Source: Orlajensenia leifsoniae (GTDB lineage Bacteria; Actinomycetota; Actinomycetes; Actinomycetales; Microbacteriaceae). From it: a DNA stretch of 64,000 nt. The stretch lies in NCBI RefSeq assembly GCF_004570845.1, contig NZ_SPQZ01000005.1, forward strand, positions 1 to 64,000, read 5' to 3'. The notes under the pieces are model-generated. The model was given only the letters and a program-made list of their open reading frames with translations. It did no database searches and was not told the origin of the DNA. The translations under genes and the position numbers were made by a program. Each line of letters starts with the position of its first letter. The stretch's first letter is position 1. Below are positions 22,455-28,833 of the stretch, one piece after another.

Positions 22455-23368
22455 GAGGCGTCCGTCGGGGACGCGGCATCCGTCGGGAAGTTCACGATGC
22501 TCTTGTACGAGGCTCCGCGGAACTCGATGAGACCGACGAGGCGTCCGTCGGGAGCGATGGCGGCGAGGGTTCCGGATGCCGGTGCCACGTCGCCCTCCGG
22601 GGCGATGCGCTTGCCGTGGCCGAGGTCGATGGCCTGCTGCTCGGTGAGGTCGAACACGGGTAACAGCTGCCGCGCGGCATCGGCCGGCGGGATGAGCGCC
22701 GACGCGACGTCGACGGTCTCGAGCTCCCCGGCATCCGTCACCCGGAACGGACCCACCCGCGTGCGTCTGAGCGCCGTGAGATGACCGCCGATGCCGAGAC
22801 CCATGCCGAGGTCGCGCGCGAGAGCGCGGATGTACGTGCCCGACGAGCACTCGACCCGCACCTCGAGGTCGAGGTAGCCGTCGACGGGCGTCGTCGAGAG
22901 CAGCTCGAACGCGGAGACCGTGACAGGACGCGCCTTCAACTCGACGGTCTCCCCCGCCCGCACCCTGGCGTAGGCGCGCTTGCCGTCGACCTTGATGGCG
23001 CTGACGGCGCTCGGAACCTGCTCGATGTCGCCGGTGAGGATTCCCATCACCCGACGGATGTCATCGGCCGTGACGGCGTCGACGGCTGAGGGTCTGGCCC
23101 GGCCGAGCTCCTGGCCCTCCGCGTCGTCGGTCGTCGTCGATGAACCCAGCCTGATCGTGGCCGTGTACTCCTTGTCGACACCGACGATGTAGGTGAGCAG
23201 TCGCGTCGAGCTCTCGATGCCGAGGATCAGCAGCCCGGTGGCCATCGGGTCGAGGGTGCCCGCGTGCCCGACCTTGCGCGTGCCGGCGAGGCGCCGCGTG
23301 CGGGCGACGGCGTCGTGGCTGGTCCACCCCTGCGGCTTGTCGAGGAGCAGGATGCCGCTGGAAGTCAC
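22451..23368 (-). CDS. truB: tRNA pseudouridine55 synthase
   Basis: 305-residue TruB, which isomerises U55 in the T-loop of tRNAs. Catalytic D40 lies in GHAGTLDPMATG, followed by the conserved LLTYIVGVDKEYTATIRLG and GKRAYARVRAGE segments. The GTG at 23368 overlaps the stop of the tetR-type gene by four bases. A TACCCT box seven bases before the start would also allow a leaderless transcript. In most Actinobacteria truB follows rbfA directly; here about 5 kb of efflux, panE and repair genes lie between them. Confidence 0.95.
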   Translation of the reverse strand: MTSSGILLLDKPQGWTSHDAVARTRRLAGTRKVGHAGTLDPMATGLLILGIESSTRLLTYIVGVDKEYTATIRLGSSTTTDDAEGQELGRARPSAVDAVTADDIRRVMGILTGDIEQVPSAVSAIKVDGKRAYARVRAGETVELKARPVTVSAFELLSTTPVDGYLDLEVRVECSSGTYIRALARDLGMGLGIGGHLTALRRTRVGPFRVTDAGELETVDVASALIPPADAARQLLPVFDLTEQQAIDLGHGKRIAPEGDVAPASGTLAAIAPDGRLVGLIEFRGASYKSIVNFPTDAASPTDAS

Positions 23369-24027
23369 GCCTTCGAGGGTATCAGCGCGGGGGTGCCTGC
23401 CAGCCCGTCGCGCACGAGGGCGAGCTTGTCCCCGAAGGTGCAGGCCAACAGCTCGATCGCGTCGGCGTCCTCGTCGAGACTCTCGGTGAGGCCGGTGGCG
23501 AGCAGGGTGTTGATGAGCATGCCCTCGGCGAGGAACTCGCGGATCTGTTGGGGTTCGAAACCGCCCTCGTTGCGGAGGGCCTTGTAGATGCGCATGAAGC
23601 CGGAGCGGGCGACGGGCCCGATGCGCGGATCGGAGCCGAGCATGAAGCCCTGCATCAGCGAGAGCATGATGCCGCGGTCCTCGATGAGGTCGACGTAGGC
23701 TGCGCCGATGCGGGCACTGACGGGGCGCGGGTCGTCGGTGTCTGCCATCGCGGCCCGGAACACCTCGAGGATGCGGTCGCCCGTGCGCTCCATCACCTCG
23801 ACGAAGAGGTTCTCCTTGCTGCCGAACATGCGCACGACGTAGGGCTGGCTGATGCCTGCGGCCTTCGCCACCTGGTCGGTCGTCGCCCCCGCGTAGCCGA
23901 GCTCGCCGAACACGTTCGTCGCCGCGTCGAGGATGAGCTCACGACGTTCGGCGGCCGGGATGCGGCTGACCGGGAGCCGATCATCGACGGACGAGGACAC
24001 GGGGGCTGAGCGGATCATGCTTGACAT
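23365..24027 (-). CDS. TetR-family repressor of the adjacent efflux gene
   Basis: 220-residue TetR-family regulator. The DNA-binding helix-turn-helix is visible at about residues 25-70 (RRELILDAATNVFGELGYAGATTDQVAKAAGISQPYVVRMFGSKENLF). The ligand-binding half is helical and drug-binding-like. It is divergent from an MFS multidrug-type exporter. The intergenic region holds two matching 16-bp palindromes, one abutting the ATG, so it very likely represses both genes. The start at 24027 is chosen, with 24018 possible. Its stop overlaps the truB start (GTGA), tying truB translation to this regulator's transcript. Confidence 0.9.
   Translation of the reverse strand: MSSMIRSAPVSSSVDDRLPVSRIPAAERRELILDAATNVFGELGYAGATTDQVAKAAGISQPYVVRMFGSKENLFVEVMERTGDRILEVFRAAMADTDDPRPVSARIGAAYVDLIEDRGIMLSLMQGFMLGSDPRIGPVARSGFMRIYKALRNEGGFEPQQIREFLAEGMLINTLLATGLTESLDEDADAIELLACTFGDKLALVRDGLAGTPALIPSKA
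23369..23381 (-). promoter_or_regulatory. Possible leaderless promoter of truB
   Basis: Minus-strand TACCCT (23381-23376), seven bases, then GTG at 23368. It lies within the last codons of the TetR gene and could give truB expression independent of that regulator. Confidence 0.4.
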
Positions 24028-24072
24028 GTTATCAGTCGATAACTAATGTCCATCTTGTAATCATTCGATTAC
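24021..24072. promoter_or_regulatory. Efflux promoter with two TetR operators
   Basis: Plus strand: -35 TTGACA (24021-24026), a 17-base spacer, -10 TAATGT (24044-24049). Operator 1, GTTATCAGTCGATAAC (24028-24043), fills nearly the entire spacer. Operator 2, GTAATCATTCGATTAC (24057-24072), starts about where transcription should begin. Both fit GTWATCA-K-TCGATWAC with a 4-base centre, spaced 29 bases centre to centre. Operator 1 also abuts the tetR start codon on the other strand. Confidence 0.85.
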
Positions 24073-24110
24073 CTCTTCCGAATCCATCATCGCTCGAAGG
24101 ACGACTCCCG

Positions 24111-25580
24111 ATGTCTTCGCTCTCCGCAACCGCCCGTCGCGTGCCGACGTGGCTCGCCATCGTCGCCGCGAGCCTGCCCATGTTCATGGCGACCCTCGAC
24201 AACCTCGTGATCACCAACGCCCTCCCGGCCATCCGCCTCGACCTCGGTGCCTCCATCGAGGAACTGCAGTGGTTCGTGAACGCCTTCACCCTCGCCTTCG
24301 CGACGTTCATCCTCGCGGCGGCCGCCCTCGGTGATCGCATCGGTCGCCGCACCGTCTTCGTGGCCGGCATCGTGATCTTCACTCTCGCCAGCGTGATGGC
24401 GGCCCTCAGCACCGAACCGTGGCAGCTCATCGCCGCGCGCGCCGTGCAGGGCTTCGGGGCCGCCGGCATCATGCCGCTCTCGCTCACCCTGCTCGCCGGA
24501 TCCGTGCCGGCCAGACTGCGCCCGGCCGCCATCGGCATCTGGGGCGGCGTCGCCGGCCTCGGAGTGGCCGCAGGCCCGCTCGTCGGCGGCGCCGTCATCG
24601 AGGGCTGGAACTGGGAGGCCATCTTCTGGCTGAACATCCCGATCGGCATCATCGCGGTGCCCCTCGCGCTTCTCGCCCTGCCGAACACGCTGGGTGCGCG
24701 CCTGCGCGTCGACGTGGTCGGCGTTCTCCTCGCCGGCCTCGGCGTGCTCGGGATCGTCTTCGGCATCGTGCGCGGAAACGACGCCGGCTGGGACAGCGCC
24801 GAGGTGTTGGGCTCCCTGGGCCTCGGAACCGTCCTGTTCGCGGGCTTCCTGTTCTGGGAGTCGCGAACCGCAGCTCCCCTGCTGCCGCTGCGCCTGTTCC
24901 GCGACCGCAGCTTCTCCGTGGCCAACATCGTCGGCTTCGCGTTCAGCTTCGGCATGTTCGGCACCATCTTCATCCTGATCCAGTTCCTGCAGATCGTTCA
25001 GGGGGACTCCCCGTTGGTTGCCGCGGTCAAGACCATGCCGTGGACCCTCGCTCCCATGGTGGTCGCGCCTCTCGCCGGCCTGTTCTCCGCCCGCGTCGGC
25101 ACCCGCGCGCTCATCGTGACGGGGCTCGCCTTCGAGGCGATCGCGCTGACCTGGCTCGGGCTCACCCTCTCGGCCGACGTGTCGTACGCCACCCTCGTGG
25201 CGCCGTTCATCGTCGCCGGTGTGGGCATGGGACTCGTCTTCGCCCCCAGCGCCACGGCGGTGCTGGCGTCGATGCCCGAGGCTGACACCGCCAAGGCGTC
25301 CGGCACGAACTCGACCCTGCGCGAGGTCGGCATCGCCCTCGGCGTCGCGGTCCTGACGGCGGTCTTCGTGGGTGCCGGCGGCGAGCTCACCCCGACCGGC
25401 TACGTCGACGCGGCCGTCCCGGCCGTGTTCACCGGGGCCGCGGTACTGCTGCTCGCCGTCATCGCGGCGCTGTTCCTCCCCGCCGGGCGAGCCACCCACG
25501 CGGCATCCGAAATCCCGGCGACGCCGACCGATGCCGCGTTCGAGACCGTCGTTCGAGAGGCCGTAACCTCGAAGGCATGA
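24111..25580 (+). CDS. MFS multidrug-type exporter, DHA2 (14-helix) family
   Basis: 489-residue exporter of the EmrB/QacA (DHA2) type. Motif A is LGDRIGRRTVFVAG, the family motif LDNLVITNALPAI lies in helix 1, and motif C-like GGVAGLGVAAGPLVGG follows, with about 14 hydrophobic segments. It should export drugs or other lipophilic compounds by proton antiport. The ATG at 24111 has GAAGGA nine bases upstream. It is controlled by the divergent TetR-type repressor through two operators. Its stop overlaps the panE-like start (ATGA). Substrate unknown. Confidence 0.92.
   Translation: MSSLSATARRVPTWLAIVAASLPMFMATLDNLVITNALPAIRLDLGASIEELQWFVNAFTLAFATFILAAAALGDRIGRRTVFVAGIVIFTLASVMAALSTEPWQLIAARAVQGFGAAGIMPLSLTLLAGSVPARLRPAAIGIWGGVAGLGVAAGPLVGGAVIEGWNWEAIFWLNIPIGIIAVPLALLALPNTLGARLRVDVVGVLLAGLGVLGIVFGIVRGNDAGWDSAEVLGSLGLGTVLFAGFLFWESRTAAPLLPLRLFRDRSFSVANIVGFAFSFGMFGTIFILIQFLQIVQGDSPLVAAVKTMPWTLAPMVVAPLAGLFSARVGTRALIVTGLAFEAIALTWLGLTLSADVSYATLVAPFIVAGVGMGLVFAPSATAVLASMPEADTAKASGTNSTLREVGIALGVAVLTAVFVGAGGELTPTGYVDAAVPAVFTGAAVLLLAVIAALFLPAGRATHAASEIPATPTDAAFETVVREAVTSKA
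25564..25576 (+). promoter_or_regulatory. Possible leaderless promoter of the PanE-like gene
   Basis: TAACCT (25564-25569), seven bases, then ATG at 25577, all inside the end of the exporter gene. It would allow transcription independent of the TetR-controlled promoter. Confidence 0.45.
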
Positions 25581-26572
25581 GAATCGGGATCATCGGGGCC
25601 GGCGCGCTCGGAGGCACCTTCGCGGTGCTGCTCGAACGGGCCGGCCACGAGATCCAGGTGACCGCCCGCGGGTCGGGGCTCGCCGCCATCCGGGCCGGGG
25701 GCATCCGGCTCTCGGGTGGTTTCGGCGATGGCCACGGGCATCCGGATGCCGCCCCGACGCTCTCGGGCGCGTTCGACCTCGTGCTCGTCAGCACGAAGGC
25801 GCAGGACGCTGAGGACGCCATCGCCGCGAATGCCGCCGCCGTCAACGGCTCCCCTGTGATCGTGGTGCAGAACGGCCTCGACGGCGTGCGCACGGCGAGC
25901 GGTCTGCTGCCGGACTCCGACTGCTTCGGGGCGCTGTCGATCATCGCGGCGAACTACACCGAACCCGGCGCCGTTCGGGTCACGACCCGTGCAGCCACCT
26001 ATCTCGGGCGCGGCTCGGGGCCGGCCGACGCGGCATCGAAGCGCTGGGCCGCCGTGCTCTCGGAGGCCGTGCCCGTCATCGCCGTCGACGACTTCATCGG
26101 ATCGCAGTGGACGAAGCTCGTCGTCAACATGCTGAACGGCCTGCCCGCCATCACGGGTCTCAGCGTGCAGGAGATCATCGCCGACAGGCATCTGCGACGC
26201 GTGCTCACGGCCAGTATGCGCGAGGCCGTGCGCACGGGCATGGCCCGCGGCATCCGGTTCGGATCACTGCAGGGCCTCAGCGACTCCAGACTGCGCTTCT
26301 TCTCACGACTGCCGCTTGCTCTCGGGCAGGCGTTGCCCCGCTCGATGGGCGTGCGCATGGGATCGGTGCCGAACCTCGGGTCGACCCTGCAGAGCCTGCG
26401 ACGCGGACAGCGCACCGAGATCGACTTCCTCAACGGGGCGGTTGTTCGGGAGGCGGATGCCGCCGGCACGACGGCGCCGGTGAACGCCGCGATCGTGGAG
26501 ATGGTCCACGAGGTCGAGGCGTCGGGCGCCTCGATCGGTCGCGACGAGGTGCTGCGGCGCATCGCCGTCTGA
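25577..26572 (+). CDS. Ketopantoate reductase family protein (ApbA/PanE)
   Basis: 331-residue NADPH-dependent 2-dehydropantoate 2-reductase-family protein. The Rossmann motif is GAGALGG (7-13). STKAQD and QNGLDGV mark the substrate side, and QWTKLVVNMLNGLPAITG carries the conserved catalytic Lys and Asn. It would reduce ketopantoate to pantoate for coenzyme A synthesis, but several paralogues in Actinobacteria act on other 2-oxo acids, so the substrate is not certain. It overlaps the exporter gene (ATGA) and also has a possible promoter of its own. Palindromic element C follows. Confidence 0.88.
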   Translation: MRIGIIGAGALGGTFAVLLERAGHEIQVTARGSGLAAIRAGGIRLSGGFGDGHGHPDAAPTLSGAFDLVLVSTKAQDAEDAIAANAAAVNGSPVIVVQNGLDGVRTASGLLPDSDCFGALSIIAANYTEPGAVRVTTRAATYLGRGSGPADAASKRWAAVLSEAVPVIAVDDFIGSQWTKLVVNMLNGLPAITGLSVQEIIADRHLRRVLTASMREAVRTGMARGIRFGSLQGLSDSRLRFFSRLPLALGQALPRSMGVRMGSVPNLGSTLQSLRRGQRTEIDFLNGAVVREADAAGTTAPVNAAIVEMVHEVEASGASIGRDEVLRRIAV

Positions 26573-26588
26573 CGACCCGCGTCACGGG

Positions 26589-26695
26589 GCCGCTCGCTGA
26601 GGGCCGAGCGAAGCGACCGCCCGAAGCGCACCGCCGGGCGAACACCAACTGCGCTTCGGCCGCGGACTCCGTCCGGGCCTCAGCGACCGGGACCC
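26589..26695. repeat. Dispersed palindromic element, copy C
   Basis: The left arm at about 26591-26630 (GCTGAGGGCCGAGCGAAGCG to CCCGAAGCGC) and the right arm at 26651-26690 (GCGCTTCGGCCGCGGACTCC to GCCTCAGCGACCGG) form a long imperfect hairpin with GCTGAGG/CCTCAGC and CGAAGCGC/GCGCTTCG paired. It fills the 126-base gap between convergent genes and is the most symmetric of the four copies. Confidence 0.8.
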
Positions 26696-26698
26696 GCC

Positions 26699-27301
26699 TC
26701 AGCAGCTGTCGAGGAACAACCGGCGCGGCCTCGACCGCTCCGTGTTGTCGATCACGGCGGTCGCGAAGCGCCGCGGATGCTCCTTCACCGAGTACAGGAT
26801 GTCGGCCTCGTCCGTCGGCTCGACGTCGAGGTAGGCGCTCCAGTTCCACAGCGGCCGCAGCTCGGGGCGGAGGGCGAAGCGTCCGTCGACGATGAGAGTG
26901 GCATCCGGAGGCCCCGTGATCCACTTCGGGATGATGCGGTCGTCGCGCGTCGGATCGAAGGCCTGGGTGACGAAGCCGGTGCTGCCCGCCAGGCGGAACG
27001 GCTCCAGCAGCACACGGCGCAGCAGCGAGTAGTCGAAGCCGTAGCTGTAATAGCGCTCGGCCGTCTCGGGCCCGAACGCGGCCTGCTCCTCACGCGAGCG
27101 GTGGAAGTGCTCGAGGCTCGCCCGGAACACCGGGTGCCCGCGTTCCGTGAAGACGGCGGCCAGGTCGTCGCCGAACTCGGTCTTGCCGCTGCGCACCGGC
27201 CCGTCGATCGCCACGACAGTGCGACCGCGCCCGTAGTTGTGCAGGATCTCGTCGGCGAGCGAGCGCAGATACCTGATGCGAGGGGTGGTGACGAGCTCCA
27301 T
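26699..27301 (-). CDS. P-loop kinase, uridine kinase-like
   Basis: 200-residue P-loop NTPase resembling uridine kinase/phosphoribulokinase-fold proteins. Walker A is GPVRSGKT (34-41), followed by the FRASLEHFHRSREEQ segment that in this fold contacts the nucleoside, and VDGRFALRPELRPLWNWSAYLDVE near the end. It probably phosphorylates a nucleoside or similar small molecule; the substrate is unknown. The ATG at 27301 lacks an SD but has TAGGCT six bases upstream. It is divergent from mutY, both probably leaderless. Confidence 0.82.
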   Translation of the reverse strand: MELVTTPRIRYLRSLADEILHNYGRGRTVVAIDGPVRSGKTEFGDDLAAVFTERGHPVFRASLEHFHRSREEQAAFGPETAERYYSYGFDYSLLRRVLLEPFRLAGSTGFVTQAFDPTRDDRIIPKWITGPPDATLIVDGRFALRPELRPLWNWSAYLDVEPTDEADILYSVKEHPRRFATAVIDNTERSRPRRLFLDSC

Positions 27302-27346
27302 GACCCGAGCCTAGTTCCGCTCGGGGGTTCACCTAGGCTGAAAGCG
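27302..27346. promoter_or_regulatory. Two divergent leaderless promoters (P-loop kinase and mutY)
   Basis: Minus strand: TAGGCT (27313-27308), six bases, ATG at 27301. Plus strand: TAGGCT (27334-27339), seven bases, ATG at 27347. Identical -10 boxes face away from each other, about 20 bases apart. Confidence 0.7.
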
Positions 27347-28210
27347 ATGCCTCCCCTCGCGACCGCCGTCAACGACTGGTTCCGCAGCACAGCCCGCGAC
27401 CTGCCGTGGCGCCGGCCGGAGTTCACAGCGTGGGGAACGCTGGTGAGCGAGTTCATGCTCCAGCAGACGCCGGTGAACCGCGTCATCCCGCACCTCGAGG
27501 CCTGGCTCGAACGCTGGCCCACCCCGGCCGATCTCGCCGCCGTCCCGCCCGGCGAGGCCGTGCGTGCGTGGGCGACCCTCGGGTACCCGCGCCGGGCCCT
27601 CTGGCTTCATCAGGCAGCCCAGCAGATCACGGAGCGGCACGGCGGGATCGTGCCCGCCGACGTCGCCGACCTCATCGCACTCTCGGGCATCGGCGACTAC
27701 ACCTCGCGGGCCGTGGCCGTCTTCGCCTACGGCGAGCGGCATCCCGTGGTCGACACCAACACCAGACGGGTGATCGCACGGGCTGTCCACGGGCGAGCGG
27801 ATGCCGCTCCCCCGGCGAAGCGCGACCTCGCCGACATGGAGGCGCTCCTCCCGACGGACGACGCCGAGGCGCGCGTCTTCAACGCCGGGATGATGGAGCT
27901 CGGCGCCCTCGTCTGCGTGGCGCGCACGCCGCGCTGCGACGCCTGCCCCATCGCCGATCTCTGCGCCTGGCGCGCGGCCGGGTACCCCGAGTACGACGGC
28001 CCGCGCACGCCCGTGCAGAAGAAGTTCGCGGGTTCGGACCGCCAGGTTCGGGGGCTCATCATGCGCGAGCTGCGAGCCGCCCACGGTGCGGTGACGGATG
28101 CCGAGATCGCCACGCTCTGGACCGATGAGGTGCAGCTCGCCCGCGCCCTCACCGGCCTGCTGGCAGACGGCCTCGCGGTCTCGACGGCGAGCGGATACGT
28201 GCTGCCGTAG
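27347..28210 (+). CDS. mutY: A/G-specific adenine glycosylase
   Basis: 287-residue DNA repair glycosylase removing adenine mispaired with 8-oxoguanine. Catalytic Glu is E35 in SEFMLQQTPV and Asp is D136 in VVDTNTRRV, after the helix-hairpin-helix LSGIGDYTSRAV. The 4Fe-4S cluster ligands C190, C197, C200 and C206 keep the exact C-x6-C-x2-C-x5-C spacing. It is shorter than E. coli MutY (350), with a reduced C-terminal 8-oxoG-recognition domain, as is common in Actinobacteria. The MTH1-like NUDIX enzyme at 5.4-5.9 kb would act in the same oxidised-guanine system. Confidence 0.93.
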   Translation: MPPLATAVNDWFRSTARDLPWRRPEFTAWGTLVSEFMLQQTPVNRVIPHLEAWLERWPTPADLAAVPPGEAVRAWATLGYPRRALWLHQAAQQITERHGGIVPADVADLIALSGIGDYTSRAVAVFAYGERHPVVDTNTRRVIARAVHGRADAAPPAKRDLADMEALLPTDDAEARVFNAGMMELGALVCVARTPRCDACPIADLCAWRAAGYPEYDGPRTPVQKKFAGSDRQVRGLIMRELRAAHGAVTDAEIATLWTDEVQLARALTGLLADGLAVSTASGYVLP

Positions 28211-28222
28211 CGCCCGGAGACG

Positions 28223-28259
28223 ACAGAAGCCGCCGACCCGATGGGTCGGCGGCTTCTGT
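28223..28259. terminator. Bidirectional terminator between mutY and rbfA
   Basis: Perfect 17-bp stem, ACAGAAGCCGCCGACCC paired with its exact complement, with a 3-base loop (GAT). It is centred between two convergent genes, 12 bases after the mutY stop and 14 before the rbfA stop. It can serve both strands. Confidence 0.95.
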
Positions 28260-28272
28260 ACCTGCGCTGGGG

Positions 28273-28764
28273 CTAGCGGGCCTCGTCGGCGACATCGGCC
28301 TCGACGGTGGCGTCGGCCACGTCGAGATCCTCGTCGTCCTCGAGCTCGCGCGGCTTGACGTACGGGTCGGCGTCGCCGGCGTACTCCGCCGTGCTCGCCT
28401 GCTCCGTCGTCGCCGTGTCGCGCTCGCGGGCCTCCTTGAGGAGGCCTTCGATGAGCGCAGCGTTCTCAGGGATCGCGTCGAGCTGGAACTGCAGGCTCGG
28501 CGTGAGCCTGGCCGTGATGTTCCGGCCGACCTCGCTGCGCAGCATTCCGGTCGCGGCGGCGAGGGCCGCTGCCGTGTCGGTGCGCTCCTCGTCGGTGCCG
28601 TAGACCGTGTAGAACACCGTCGCGTGCTGCAGGTCGCCCGTCACCTGGACGTCGGTGATGGTGACGAACCCCATGCGGGGATCGCGCACGCCGCGCTCGA
28701 GGCGCTTCGCGATGATCACCTGGATGCGGTCGGCCATCTTCCTGGCGCGTGCCGGATCAGCCAT
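28273..28764 (-). CDS. rbfA: Ribosome-binding factor A
   Basis: 163-residue RbfA, a cold-shock-associated 30S maturation factor. The core is typical: ARKMADRIQVIIAKRLERGVRDPRMGFVTITDVQVTGDLQHATVFYTVYG. The last 50 or so residues are an acidic extension (ELEDDEDLDVADATVEADVADEAR) not needed for the fold. The ATG at 28764 follows GAGGAG. It is the last gene of the nusA-ylxR-infB-rbfA operon; an intercistronic hairpin separates it from infB and a strong terminator follows. Confidence 0.93.
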   Translation of the reverse strand: MADPARARKMADRIQVIIAKRLERGVRDPRMGFVTITDVQVTGDLQHATVFYTVYGTDEERTDTAAALAAATGMLRSEVGRNITARLTPSLQFQLDAIPENAALIEGLLKEARERDTATTEQASTAEYAGDADPYVKPRELEDDEDLDVADATVEADVADEAR

Positions 28765-28792
28765 GTCGTACTCCTCTCCACGGAAGCCACAG

Positions 28793-28822
28793 GGTGGGGG
28801 CCGGATCGAGGTCCGGCCCACC
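28793..28822 (-). other. Intercistronic hairpin between infB and rbfA
   Basis: GGTGGG-CCGGA pairs with TCCGG-CCCACC around a 6-base loop, with a two-base bulge, 11 bases after the infB stop. It could partly terminate transcription or protect the upstream mRNA. Confidence 0.6.
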
Positions 28823-28833
28823 ACGCACTGAGA

